Part shown: positions 45,201 through 54,731 of the stretch, in pieces
Layout of the letters: each line of letters opens with the position of its first letter
How positions within the stretch are numbered: the first letter of the stretch is position 1
From: Thiocapsa roseilacustris
GTDB lineage: Bacteria; Pseudomonadota; Gammaproteobacteria; Chromatiales; Chromatiaceae
Reading direction: 5' to 3'
Assembly (NCBI RefSeq): GCF_041903755.1
Contig: NZ_JBBWVE010000027.1
Span: 28,573 to 92,572, forward strand
DNA: 64,000 bases
Program-made: the position numbers and the translations under genes
The notes under the pieces: model-generated
Seen by the model: the letters and a program-made list of their open reading frames with translations, nothing else
Database searches by the model: none
What the model was told of the DNA's origin: nothing

Positions 45201-45226
45201 GTAGGGGCGAATTAATTCGCCCCTAC
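45201..45226. repeat. 26-bp perfect palindrome, GGGGCGA family
   Basis: GTAGGGGCGAATT and its exact complement, no loop. Longest and most symmetric member of the family also seen at 8908-8930 and 36918-36939. Followed within 40 bases by ACGACA hexamers. Confidence 0.85.
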
Positions 45227-45334
45227 ACGCCGGTAGATCCTTTCCCGGAAATCACCTTAGTCGATGACGACAACGACAACGACAACGACTACGAAGATGA
45301 TCTCGGACGGTCTCGGAATTTCTGAACCGTTGCA

Positions 45335-47086
45335 CTAGTGGCGTTGCGGGAACAGACGGCGGATCTCGGAGTCGATGGCGTCGAGGCTCATGGGCTTTGC
45401 GATATAGCCATCCATGCCGGCATCAAAACAGCGCGCGCGGTCCTCGCTCATAGCGTTGGCGGTCATGGCGATGATCGGCAGACGAGGTTGGCCTCGTTCG
45501 CGCTCGCGTTCGCGGATGGCACGGGTCGCGGTCAAGCCATCGAGGATCGGCATCTCCATATCCATCAAGACCAGTGCATAGCTGTCAGACGCGAGCCGCT
45601 CCAGGGCATGCCGACCATCGTCGGCGAGCGCGAACTCCAATTCCAACCGCCCAAGCATGGCGGCGCCAATCTTTTGATTGATCGGGTTATCATCGACCAA
45701 CAAGATACGACCGCCGACGCGCTCGCTCAAGGGAGATTGGTCAGGTGCGAGATGATCCGGACAGACGTTTTTGCTCGGGCGGTCGGAGTCGCGCGGTGCC
45801 TCCTGTCGGGGCAGATGGAAGTGGAAGCATGTGCCCACGCCGACCGCGCTCTCGACTTCGAGGCTTCCGCCCATGGCTTGCACCAGTTCCTTTGAAATGA
45901 TCAATCCAAGACCGGTCCCGCCGTATTTGCGGGTGATGCTGTCGTCGGCTTGGGTGAATGGTTTGAACAGCTGAGCCAGGGTGGCTGCATCCATGCCAAT
46001 CCCGGTATCACGGATGTGAAAGCCCAATTCTCCGTTATTATTGGTGATCCGCAGTTCTACTGTGCCGGCTTCAGTGAACTTGATGCCATTGGTGATTAGG
46101 TTGATCAGGATCTGGCGCAATCGTGTGGGGTCGCCAACGATGTGCATGGGCAAGTTGGGCGGCATGTCGATTAAGAAGTTGAGACCCTTCGCTACGGCTC
46201 GTTCGAGAACGATGCTCCGCACTGATTCGATGGTTTCCTGCAGGTCGAAGTCGATGCGCTCCAGCGTGACGCCGCCGGCTTCGATCTTGGCGATATCGAG
46301 CACGGCATTGATGAGATCCATCAGATGCTTGCCCGAGACGGCGATGAGGTCGACGTAATGCTGCTGTTGCGCGGACAGCGGTTCGGACTGCAAGAGCTCG
46401 GCGAAGCCGATCACGGCGTTCAGCGGGGTGCGCAACTCGTGGCTCATGTGCGAGACGAAATCGGATTTGGCGCCGCTGGCTTGCTCGGCCGCTTCCTTTG
46501 CAATGGCCAGGGCACGTTCGCGCTGAGCGCTCTCGCGGGCGCGCAGCCCATCGGCACGCCGTCGGAGGGCCTGCGCAAAGATCGGCAGGAACCGATGGAA
46601 GAGGTCTTGTTGATCGGGCCCGAGCAGGTGGCGGCGATCATCGGTTTCCGCACACACCAGCAGAAACCGGTCCTCACCGACATCGACACGGCCAGACAGC
46701 AGGCACTTCAATCCGCTCAGGGGCAGCGTCAGGTTCAGCGCCTCGTTCAAGGCGCTCGGATCGGCCAGCACTCGCCGGGGCCGCTTGGCGAGGTAGTCCA
46801 GCCAGGGCGCGGATTGCGTGCAGGTGAGTAAATCCGGATTGGGGTTCGGCGTTGTAAAGGGCAGGAGCGGTGCGTCAAGTGAGCAGAGCACGATGTCGTC
46901 GACGCCCAGTGCCTGACTCAGATTGACGAGCAGACGCTCCGGTCCGTGCTCCCAGTCGTCGCTGTCGCCCAGGTCTTGCAGGGCGCGGGCAATCGCCTCG
47001 CTGCTCTTGCGCATCCGCTCGTCGCGTTCGCGCAGATTGGCCAACTCGACCAAGGCATCCAGCATCAGGGCTTCATTTTTGGACAT
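45335..47086 (-). CDS. Cytoplasmic hybrid histidine kinase
   Basis: 583 residues, no membrane segment. An unassigned, GAF/DUF484-like region (about 1-185), a coiled coil, HisKA with phospho-acceptor near His216 (SHMSHELRTPLNAVIGFAEL), HATPase (N, G1 DTGIGMD, G2 GGTGLGL), then a receiver domain with acidic pocket LLVDDN and phospho-acceptor Asp near 505 (LVLMDMEMPILDG) and the Lys in YIAKPMS. The FIST gene lies 13 bases upstream on the same strand, so the FIST protein may supply ligand sensing. Complete. Confidence 0.92.
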   Translation of the reverse strand: MSKNEALMLDALVELANLRERDERMRKSSEAIARALQDLGDSDDWEHGPERLLVNLSQALGVDDIVLCSLDAPLLPFTTPNPNPDLLTCTQSAPWLDYLAKRPRRVLADPSALNEALNLTLPLSGLKCLLSGRVDVGEDRFLLVCAETDDRRHLLGPDQQDLFHRFLPIFAQALRRRADGLRARESAQRERALAIAKEAAEQASGAKSDFVSHMSHELRTPLNAVIGFAELLQSEPLSAQQQHYVDLIAVSGKHLMDLINAVLDIAKIEAGGVTLERIDFDLQETIESVRSIVLERAVAKGLNFLIDMPPNLPMHIVGDPTRLRQILINLITNGIKFTEAGTVELRITNNNGELGFHIRDTGIGMDAATLAQLFKPFTQADDSITRKYGGTGLGLIISKELVQAMGGSLEVESAVGVGTCFHFHLPRQEAPRDSDRPSKNVCPDHLAPDQSPLSERVGGRILLVDDNPINQKIGAAMLGRLELEFALADDGRHALERLASDSYALVLMDMEMPILDGLTATRAIRERERERGQPRLPIIAMTANAMSEDRARCFDAGMDGYIAKPMSLDAIDSEIRRLFPQRH

Positions 47087-47099
47087 GACAAATCGGCAA

Positions 47100-48302
47100 T
47101 CAGCGTGCGCGAGAGAACACCACGGACGAGATCATGAGGTTGCCGTGGCGGTTGTGGCAGGCGACGGCCGGCCCCTGCTCGCCGAAGGTGAAGGCCGCTA
47201 TCATCGGGACACCGGGCATGGCCTTCGCCAGCGAGGCGCGGACCTGGTCCATCTGCGCCTGCACGGTCAGCATGCAGCCGGCGCAGAACACCAGGATCAT
47301 GCCGGCAACGTCGTCGGGCTCAATCTCTCCGACCCGCGCCGCAGCCTGAGCCACCAACACGGGACGATTGATGACGGCATCGATGGTGCCGCTCATCAGC
47401 ACCACCTCGTCGCCCTCCGCGACCCGAGTGAACAAGGTCATCGAACCGTCCGGGCGGATGGTTTCGGGGTGAGAGAGGATGTAGACATCCGCCCCGCCGA
47501 GCGTGCTCATGGTCCGACCAAGCGGCCAAAGTGACGTGCTCATCAGGACGTTTTCGACACCGGTCTTCGGGATCTCGACTGCACCGTCCGTCCACTCGGC
47601 GTAGACTTCGGCCGCGGGCCGACCGTCGATTTCGAGCAGTTGGCGACCGTTGCAGCGGGTGATTCGGCCACCTTCTGATGTTGGAGTGTAACCGGAGTGA
47701 AAGGCCGCACCGACCTTGCCGGTGGGAAACAGCGCGCTCAAGACCATGCCCTGCGACACCGCCCTCTCGCCATCGGACATCCGCCACTGACCGGCGATCT
47801 CATTATCCGCCGCTGAGCCGCCAACGATGGGCGTGGTATCGGATACCACATCCTGAATGCCCGCGATGACGTCTTCCTCGTCGCCGGGCGCGCTCGACAT
47901 CCACACCAACGTTGGGCTTTCACCGAACCGACCGGCATCTCTCAGCGCTGCGCGTGTGAGCGCCGAGGCGGCAGAACGGGCGTCGGCGCCCAACTCGCCG
48001 CATGCCGTGCCATAGTCGCCTTCCGGATCGGTAATGGCGAAGAGGCATAACCCCGGCTTCGGCCCCATGGCCAGCGCAGTCTCGGTGAAACTGCCATGGC
48101 AGGAGGTGGCGAGGTGCAGCCGTGCGCCTGGCCAGCGTTTGCGCAGGGCGTCCGAGACCGTGCTCAGATCATGTCGGGCATCCGCTTGCGCCATGAGGTA
48201 ATCGGGTTCGATCAAGTCCCGAGCAAGCAGCTCCTCGATGCACGCATCGACGACATCTCCGGTCGAGTCGGACATCGCCGCAGCACTGGCCATTTTCATC
48301 AT
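47100..48302 (-). CDS. FIST-domain sensory protein
   Basis: 400 residues with FIST N-terminal (SFTETALAMGPKPGLCLFAI, PTLVWMSSAPGDEEDVIAGI, TPIVGGSAADNEIAG) and FIST_C (RVAEGDEVVLMSGTIDAVIN, LVFCAGCMLTVQAQMDQV, GVPMIAAFTFGEQGP) domains. FIST proteins are small-ligand sensors usually working with histidine kinases, cyclases or chemoreceptors. It is translated just before the hybrid kinase gene, supporting a two-protein sensor. Start ATG 48302 is the most upstream of several close Met codons. Confidence 0.9.
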   Translation of the reverse strand: MMKMASAAAMSDSTGDVVDACIEELLARDLIEPDYLMAQADARHDLSTVSDALRKRWPGARLHLATSCHGSFTETALAMGPKPGLCLFAITDPEGDYGTACGELGADARSAASALTRAALRDAGRFGESPTLVWMSSAPGDEEDVIAGIQDVVSDTTPIVGGSAADNEIAGQWRMSDGERAVSQGMVLSALFPTGKVGAAFHSGYTPTSEGGRITRCNGRQLLEIDGRPAAEVYAEWTDGAVEIPKTGVENVLMSTSLWPLGRTMSTLGGADVYILSHPETIRPDGSMTLFTRVAEGDEVVLMSGTIDAVINRPVLVAQAAARVGEIEPDDVAGMILVFCAGCMLTVQAQMDQVRASLAKAMPGVPMIAAFTFGEQGPAVACHNRHGNLMISSVVFSRAR

Positions 48303-48691
48303 GGTGTGGATCTCCTGAATCGCAGGCGAGAGGTCAGATCCTGCTGCATACTCTCAAGTCAAGCAGCCGGAATTCGGGAAGTCAGACTTAAGAGGATATC
48401 TCAAAACAGTTGTTGATTGACCAACTCATCCAATGCCCCGGGCGGTGCCGTTGGCTGCGGCGCGGCAGACATCGTCGCCGACCCGCAACGGCCCAGCGCG
48501 CGCCTTATCCACCCAACGCCTACAATTGGGTAGGGTGGATAAGCGCAGCGCATCCACCATCCCCGCTTTCAATGCAATATCCGCAACGACGCGGCATCAG
48601 GCGGGTCTATCGGAAGCCATGCGGGTGCATAAGGGGCATCGACTTCCGCGAGTCTTCTGGCGCTGCCCTTGAGATCGGACGGAGGTTGGTC
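48303..48691. other. Divergent intergenic region with REP-like hairpin
   Basis: 389 bases, no gene. GGTGGAT (48534-48540) and ATCCACC (48552-58) flank the hairpin GCGCAGCGC; a larger pair TTATCCACCC...GGGTGGATAA also fits. This is a common extragenic palindrome type. The promoter of the 1222-residue exported protein must lie in 48570-48680. Confidence 0.55.
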
Positions 48692-51600
48692 ATGTCCAGA
48701 CGCGCGTTGTCTCTGCTGATGGGGCTGTTGACCATCATGCCCGGCTCACTGCATGCCGCGACCTATCTCGTCGGTCCCACGCGGCCCTACCAGCAGTTGC
48801 AGCAGGTCGCCGGCCTGCTGAATCCGGGGGATGTCGTCGAGGTCGACGGCGACCAGGTCTATCCCGGCGAGGTGGTCTTCACGCGCCCCGGGAGCCCCGA
48901 GGAGAAGATCCATATCCGTGGTGTCCGGGTCAATGGCAAGCGCCCGGTCATCTCCGGCGGCACCAACGCCGTCGCATTCACCACGCCCTGGCCCTACAAC
49001 GGACCCAACGGCGGCCACCACTATGTGTTCGAGGGCTTCGAGGTCGCCAATGCAACCAACCGCGGGATCTTCCACCAGGCGAAGGATCTGACGATCCGCG
49101 ACTGTCTGATCCGGTCCAATCGCAACGGCATCCTTGGCGCGGACCAGGGATCGGGGTCGCTGCTGCTCGAATGCACCGAGCTGACCGAGAACGGGGAGGG
49201 CGGGAGCGCGCACCAAGTCTATATGGCGACGGACGAGGTCAATCATCCGGGCAGTGTCTTTCGCATGCAGCACTGCCTGGTGCACAACGGCCGTGGCGGC
49301 AACAATGTGAAGTCACGCGCCGAGCGCAACGAGATCTACTACAACCGGATCGAGGGCGCCTTTTACCACGAGCTTGAGCTCATCGGTCCGGATGGGGACG
49401 CCGACCATGGCGACTGGTCACTCAAGCGCGAAGACAGCGATGTCGTGGGCAATGTGCTCATCAAGCGCCAGACCGCTTTCGGCAACGATCCGAACTTCTA
49501 TGTGATCCGGATCGGAGGCGACGGTACCGGGGCGACGCGCGGGCGCTATCGGTTCTTGAACAACACCCTGCTCAACGGGACCCGAGCCGTCTTCCGTCTC
49601 TTCGATGAGCTCGAGTCGGTCGAGATTCAGAACAACGTCTTTCACAATCCGAGCGGCACTCTGTCGTTCATGCGCACGCTTGAGGCGACCTGGGTCACCG
49701 GTCAGCCGGTCATCGCCGGTCGGGCCAACTGGGTGAAGACGGGCGCCACGGACGTCCCGGCCCAACTGACCGAGACACTCTTCGGTGCCGATCCCGGGTT
49801 GGTCGCGTTGGCCGCCGGGAACCTTTTTCCGACCGAGACCAGCCCGCTCGTCGACGCGGGACGTCTGCCGAGCGTCGCGGCCCCTGGATTCGCGTTTCCG
49901 TCGCCGTTGGCCGCGCCGACGCGGCTTCCGCCCGATGCGACGCCGGATCCGGCGGGCGGGGCGCGTCATCGCGCGGACAATGGCGCAATCGACATCGGCG
50001 CCTTCGAGTATCCGCTCTCCGAGCCGGGTGGCGGCGTGCTGACCGTCCGGATCGAGCCCCTGGCCGCCCGTCAGGCGGGTGCGCGCTGGCGGCGCCTAGG
50101 CGAGACCCAGTGGTACCAGGGCGGTGAGACCGAAGAGGGCGTTCCGCCCGGAACGCATCTCGTCGAATTCAGCAGCATCGGCGGCTGGACGGCCCCGGCG
50201 CGACTACGGATCGCCATCGAGGGCACACCATTGCCTCGCCTGACCGGGCACTACGCCCAGGTCCGGGGTGCCGTCCTCCACGTCGACGATTCCAATACCA
50301 GCGGCAGCGCAACCGGGACCGCTCAGTTTCCCTTCGGAACCCTGCAGGACGCCGTCACTGCGGCCGTCGGCGGGGACACGCTCAAGGTCGCCATCGGCAC
50401 CTATGCCGCTGTCCAGAGCGCGGGCAAGTCGTTGACGATCCTCGGCGGCTATCCGGGCGCCGAGGCGAGCGACTATGCCGCCGGTCACGGTGGCGCCTTC
50501 GAGATCCGCGACCTCGATCCCGAGGCGACGCGGATCAGCGGTGGCTCGGACATGGCGGGCGTCACCTTCACCCGCTTCGATGCGAATCCCTATCACGGGC
50601 GACTCGACAATCTGCGGGTGACCCAGAGCCGCAAGGGCGTCGTCTGCGACACGCAGGTGTCCTGGCCGCATCCGGACAATCTGGTCCTGACCAACCTCCT
50701 GGTGGATCAGAACGGCCAGGTCGGAGAGGTGACACGCGGCGCCGGGATCCTGGTCTGCGGGAGCGGGATGCAGATCCTCGACAGTCAGGTCCGCGCGAAT
50801 CACGGTGGACGCGGCGCCGGGATCTCGGGCCAGGCCCAGGGGCTCCTGATCCAGGACAGCCGGATCGAGGACAACATCTGCTATGACGATCACGGCGGCG
50901 GGATCTATCTGGCGGGAACCGCGCATCTTGCCCGCAACGGGATCTCCGGGAATCGGGTCGAGCTCGGCTACGGCTGGGGCGGGGGGCTTCTGATCGTCAA
51001 TGCGGGCTCGAACGCCTCCCTGGAGCAGAACCTGATTCGCGGCAACTATGCGCCTAGTTATGGCGGCGGGGTCTTCATCGACGAGGGTGCCGCGGCGCAG
51101 ATGCAGAATGATCTCGTCGTGTACAACACCACCGAGGAGGGGATCGGAGGGGGTGTCGCGCTCGATGACGGAACCCCCGGACCATCCCATCTGGAGATGC
51201 GCAATTGTACGGTCGCCTTCAACAACGCCGATGTCGGCGCGGATCCGACCTCACGCGGGGGTAACGGCATCTTCATCGATCAGGGATCCTTCGCCGATAT
51301 CCTCGACAGCCTCTTCTGGGGCAACGGCGACGACTTCTATGTGCGCGAGGGCAGCGACCTGACCCTGACCTGGTCGCTCAGCCAGGAGGTCTGGCCCGGC
51401 ACGGGCAATCTGTCTGCGAATCCGCTCTTCGCCGATCCCGCGGCGGGCGACTTCCATCTGCGCTCTCAAATCGGCCGCTATCTGCCCTCGCAGGGAAGCT
51501 GGGTCGTCGATACGCAACAGAGTCCGGCGATCGACGCCGGTGATCCGACCTCGCCGTTCGGATCCGAGCCCCAGCCCAACGGTGGCCGGGTCAACATCGG

Positions 51601-52360
51601 CGCATTCGGCAATACAGCCGAGGCGAGTCTCGGCGGCGTGCCGGCCGCGTTGCCGGACTTCGTCGTGACCAACCTCGTCCTGACGCCCGCGACCCCGCAG
51701 GCGGGCGAGACCTTCAGTGCTGAGGTCACCGTTCTGAATCAGGGGCCGGGTGCGGGGGTGCCGTGGCAACTGCAGTTGTGGACCGACCAGGCCGGCGCGC
51801 CCACCTGCGGTGCGCTCGGGGATGCGGCCAAGACACTCAGCAGCCTGGCCGCGGGGGCGAGCCGCACGCTGACCTTCACCGGCCTGCTTGCGCCCGGTGC
51901 AGGCACCCGGACCCTCATGGCTTTCGTGGACGCCGGGTGTGAGACGGCGGAATCGAACGAGACCAACAACCAACTCGCGAAGACCTACCAGGTTCCGGCC
52001 GCGCCCGCTCCGGACTTCACGATCACCCGGATCCTGCTGACACCGGAAACCCCGCGGGCGAATCGGACCTTCAGGGCCAGGGTGACGGTGACGAACCAGG
52101 GCACCGCCGCGGGGCTTTCGGATGCACTGCTGGTTTGGACGAATCAATCCATGACTCAGGCCTGCGGCGCGGCGAGCGACAAGTCTATCGCGGTAGGCCG
52201 TCTCGCCGCGGGCGCGAGCCGAACGCTCGTCGTTACGAGGCTGCCGGCGGGATCCGCGCAGTCCAAGACCTTTCGGGCGTTCATCGACGGCCGATGTGTC
52301 ACGGCGGAGTCGAACGAGGACAACAATCAAGCCACGCAGACCTACCAGGTGGTTCCATGA
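48692..52360 (+). CDS. Large exported right-handed beta-helix protein with two CARDB domains
   Basis: 1222 residues, ATG 48692 with GGAGG 6 bases upstream. Signal peptide 1-23 (MGLLTIMPGSLHAA). Residues about 25-480 and 560-960 carry parallel beta-helix repeats with recurrent G-G-G and N-ladder patterns (GNNVKSRAERNEIYYNRIEG, RGAGISGQAQGLLIQDSRIE). Two CARDB domains end it, at about 988-1100 (PDFVVTNLVLTPATPQAGET) and 1107-1222 (PDFTITRILLTPETPRANRT), each with a C...AESNE.NN motif. Fits a secreted polysaccharide-binding/lyase-like or surface protein. No catalytic residues can be assigned. Confidence 0.85.
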   Translation: MSRRALSLLMGLLTIMPGSLHAATYLVGPTRPYQQLQQVAGLLNPGDVVEVDGDQVYPGEVVFTRPGSPEEKIHIRGVRVNGKRPVISGGTNAVAFTTPWPYNGPNGGHHYVFEGFEVANATNRGIFHQAKDLTIRDCLIRSNRNGILGADQGSGSLLLECTELTENGEGGSAHQVYMATDEVNHPGSVFRMQHCLVHNGRGGNNVKSRAERNEIYYNRIEGAFYHELELIGPDGDADHGDWSLKREDSDVVGNVLIKRQTAFGNDPNFYVIRIGGDGTGATRGRYRFLNNTLLNGTRAVFRLFDELESVEIQNNVFHNPSGTLSFMRTLEATWVTGQPVIAGRANWVKTGATDVPAQLTETLFGADPGLVALAAGNLFPTETSPLVDAGRLPSVAAPGFAFPSPLAAPTRLPPDATPDPAGGARHRADNGAIDIGAFEYPLSEPGGGVLTVRIEPLAARQAGARWRRLGETQWYQGGETEEGVPPGTHLVEFSSIGGWTAPARLRIAIEGTPLPRLTGHYAQVRGAVLHVDDSNTSGSATGTAQFPFGTLQDAVTAAVGGDTLKVAIGTYAAVQSAGKSLTILGGYPGAEASDYAAGHGGAFEIRDLDPEATRISGGSDMAGVTFTRFDANPYHGRLDNLRVTQSRKGVVCDTQVSWPHPDNLVLTNLLVDQNGQVGEVTRGAGILVCGSGMQILDSQVRANHGGRGAGISGQAQGLLIQDSRIEDNICYDDHGGGIYLAGTAHLARNGISGNRVELGYGWGGGLLIVNAGSNASLEQNLIRGNYAPSYGGGVFIDEGAAAQMQNDLVVYNTTEEGIGGGVALDDGTPGPSHLEMRNCTVAFNNADVGADPTSRGGNGIFIDQGSFADILDSLFWGNGDDFYVREGSDLTLTWSLSQEVWPGTGNLSANPLFADPAAGDFHLRSQIGRYLPSQGSWVVDTQQSPAIDAGDPTSPFGSEPQPNGGRVNIGAFGNTAEASLGGVPAALPDFVVTNLVLTPATPQAGETFSAEVTVLNQGPGAGVPWQLQLWTDQAGAPTCGALGDAAKTLSSLAAGASRTLTFTGLLAPGAGTRTLMAFVDAGCETAESNETNNQLAKTYQVPAAPAPDFTITRILLTPETPRANRTFRARVTVTNQGTAAGLSDALLVWTNQSMTQACGAASDKSIAVGRLAAGASRTLVVTRLPAGSAQSKTFRAFIDGRCVTAESNEDNNQATQTYQVVP

Positions 52361-52573
52361 CGATCTTTGTCCAGGCGGCGACACGAGTCATGCGCGTCGG
52401 GATGCTTGCTCTCGGGTCAGGTGTCCGATTCGGATCGAGGTGGCGCGGGCGAGGGTAACATCGCGGAGATGGCCCGGAATGCGCCGAAACAACGGCTCGG
52501 TTTCAGGTCTCTCCCGTGGCGAAGCCGTTAAGCGGTTTCATACGGCGCTGCTGGGGGGATTTTGGAACCGACA

Positions 52574-53624
52574 AAGGGCTTCCTGATTAGAAAGATTCTT
52601 CCGCCAGGCTCACGGAATGAGCCACCGGCGGGCGCAGACTGCAGGCAGATCCACCACCCGAGTGAGCCAGCCATAGCCATGAATCGGATCCAGTTCCAGC
52701 ACGGGATGTCGTTGTTCGAGCACTTCCAACGCTTCGGCACCGAGGCGCAGTGCGCGGCGGCGCTGGAGCGCACGCGCTGGCCGGACGGGTTTCGCTGCCC
52801 GAACTGCGGCGGAGCCGCGCACTGCGTGCTGCGCGGCGGCGCCCGCAAGACCTTCCAATGCAACGCCTGCCATCATCAGACCTCGCTGATCGCCGGGACC
52901 CTGTTCGAAGGCACCAAACTGGGACTGACCGTGTGGTTCCTGGCGATCTATCTCATCGGCGAGGCGAAGACCGGGCTCTCGGCCCTGGCCCTAAAACGCG
53001 ATCTCGGGGTCAGCTATCCGACCGCCTGGCTGATCCACCACAAGCTGATGCAGGCGATGGTCGAGCGCGAGGCCGCCACGGCGCTGTGCGGAACCGTGCA
53101 GGTCGACGACGCCTATCTCGGCGGTGAGCTCGTCGGCGGCACCGCGGGACGGGGTTCGGAGAACAAGGTGCCCTTCATCGGCGCGGTCTCGCTCAACGAC
53201 CAAGGCCATCCGTTGCGTGCCAAGTTCACCCGCGCCGCCATCGCCGACTGGGCGGGCGCAAACCTCGCCCCGTCGAGTACTGTCATCTCCGACGGCCTGG
53301 CCTGCTTCGCCGGCCTCACCGACATCGGCTGCACCCACCAGCCGACCGTCGTCGGTGCGCGCAAACCCAAGGACCTGCCGATGTTCCGCTGGATCAACAC
53401 CGTCCTCGGCAATCTCAAGACCAGCTTCAGCGGTGCTTACCATAGCTTCGACTTCAGCAAGTATGCCGAGCGCTACCTCGGCGCGATCGCCTATCGCTTT
53501 AACCGCCGCTTCGATCTGCAGGCGCTGCCGACACGCCTGTTGGTGGCGGCGGTGACCTGCGCGCCGCGGCCGGAACCGTGGATCCGGCGCGTGGCTGAAG
53601 TTCCTTGCTAATCAGGAAGGGCTT
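52574..53624 (+). mobile_element. IS1595-family insertion sequence
   Basis: About 1.05 kb bounded by inverted repeats: left around 52574-52594 (GGGCTTCCTGATTAG) and right around 53607-53624 (CTAATCAGGAAGGGCTT). It carries one complete transposase. No target-site duplication could be seen at the two ends, so the outer borders may be decayed or mis-set by a few bases. Confidence 0.8.
52679..53611 (+). CDS. IS1595-family (ISXO2-like) transposase
   Basis: 310 residues, ATG 52679. N-terminal zinc ribbon (RCPNCGGAAHCVLRGGARK and CNACHHQT), then the ISXO2-like DDE-type core: first Asp in VQVDDAYLGGE, second Asp in VISDGLACFAG, and a C-terminal SFSGAYHSFDFSKYAERYLG region with conserved H/E. Appears full length and undamaged, so it is possibly active. 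Confidence 0.9.
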   Translation: MNRIQFQHGMSLFEHFQRFGTEAQCAAALERTRWPDGFRCPNCGGAAHCVLRGGARKTFQCNACHHQTSLIAGTLFEGTKLGLTVWFLAIYLIGEAKTGLSALALKRDLGVSYPTAWLIHHKLMQAMVEREAATALCGTVQVDDAYLGGELVGGTAGRGSENKVPFIGAVSLNDQGHPLRAKFTRAAIADWAGANLAPSSTVISDGLACFAGLTDIGCTHQPTVVGARKPKDLPMFRWINTVLGNLKTSFSGAYHSFDFSKYAERYLGAIAYRFNRRFDLQALPTRLLVAAVTCAPRPEPWIRRVAEVPC

Positions 53625-53689
53625 AAACTCCTTTTTGCCCTCTGATTGTCAAGCGGCAACCGTGGTCTGTCCCCGGTTTTTATAGGCGC

Positions 53690-54639
53690 CCGCCACGGCG
53701 TATACCGGGTTTCAATCGCTTGATCTGCGTTGGGGTGACGCCGCGGCACCGGGTGTCCACCTGCACGTGGTTGATCACCGCTTCCTCGAGGTGACCTGCG
53801 GGTGCGGGCACCACACCCGTGAGCGCCCCACGCAGGTCGCGGTCGAGGACACCCTGGAGGGCGTGCAGCTGCGCGAATGGCGTCTGGTCGGTCCCGGGCT
53901 GGCGACCCTGATCATCGCGCTGAGCCTGCGCTTTCGTCTCTCACGCCGGCGCATCCAAGAATTCCTCGACGACTGGTTGGGCGTGCACCTGAGCATCGGA
54001 ACCATCCACCAGACCCTGCATGAGAGCGCCGCCGTCGTCGCACCTGCCGAAGCAACGCTGCTCGCCGACATTCAGCGCAGCGGCCTGCTGCATGCCGACG
54101 AGACCTCCTGGCCACAACAGCCCCAACGCCTGTGGTTGTGGGTCTTCCTCACCACCACGACGACCCTCTTCGTGATCGCCGGACGCGGCAAAGCCACGGT
54201 GACCCGCGTGCTGGACGGCTTCGGCGGTTGGTTGATGAGCGACGGGTGGTTCTCCTACCGCGGGTATCCGCAGCGCCTGCGCTGCTGGGCCCACCTGCTG
54301 CGCAAGGCACAAGGGTTGATCGAGGGTTACGATGCGGACGGGCGGCGTTTCGGTCGCCTCGTGCACACGACCCTCGAAACCCTGATGGCGGCGATCTACG
54401 CGGCCCGCGAGGGACCACCGCCCGACGCCGCCGCACGCGATCTGCCGCGCACGCACGCGGTGGCGCTGGCGGCGCTGCGTCACGCCTGTCTTGATCATCT
54501 CGGCCATCGGCACGAGAAGACCAAGGCGCTGGCGGTCGAGTTCTACACCGACTGGGACGCGATCTTCAACGTCCTGAAGCACCTGCACTTGCCGTTGACC
54601 AACAACGAGGCTTATGCCGCGCGCGGCATAAGCGTCGTT
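53690..54639 (+). pseudogene. IS66-family transposase remnant, both ends lost
   Basis: Homology begins near YTGFQSLDLRWGDAAAPGVH after a stop and extends through VTCGCGHHTRERP, the IS66 centre (LLHADETSWPQQPQRLWLWV, RCWAHLLRKAQGLIEGYDAD) to the motif PLTNNEAYAARG. Normal IS66 proteins continue with E/R-L-R after TNN. Here coding sense ends at a 24-bp palindrome, and the frame runs on 50 codons into unrelated DNA (to 54810). The N-terminal zinc finger is missing as well. Confidence 0.8.
54612..54635. repeat. 24-bp palindrome at the end of the IS66 remnant
   Basis: GCTTATGCC, GCGCGC, GGCATAAGC: a perfect palindrome exactly where IS66 homology stops. TATGCCG/CGGCATA motifs continue on the right (54641-54648, 54656-54664, 54723-54729), so this looks like the terminal region of the recombinase-bearing element that follows. 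Confidence 0.8.
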
Positions 54640-54731
54640 ATGCCGCACTCCCGGATATGCCGCGTGGATCTTGGCCCACCCAGCTTTCATCGTCGGGTCC
54701 CTGATGTTCGGTTGATTTCGAGTCGGCATAG

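Larger units (their letters stand above)
44557..45334. other. Long intergenic region rich in repeats
   Basis: 778 bases without a convincing gene. A 78-codon frame from 44751 has no family resemblance and a weak start. Contained repeats: TGTCGT hexamers (45077-45092), a GTAGGTTGTGC copy (45120-45180), a 26-bp palindrome (45201-45226) and ACGACA hexamers (45262-45291), all within about 220 bases. Confidence 0.6.
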
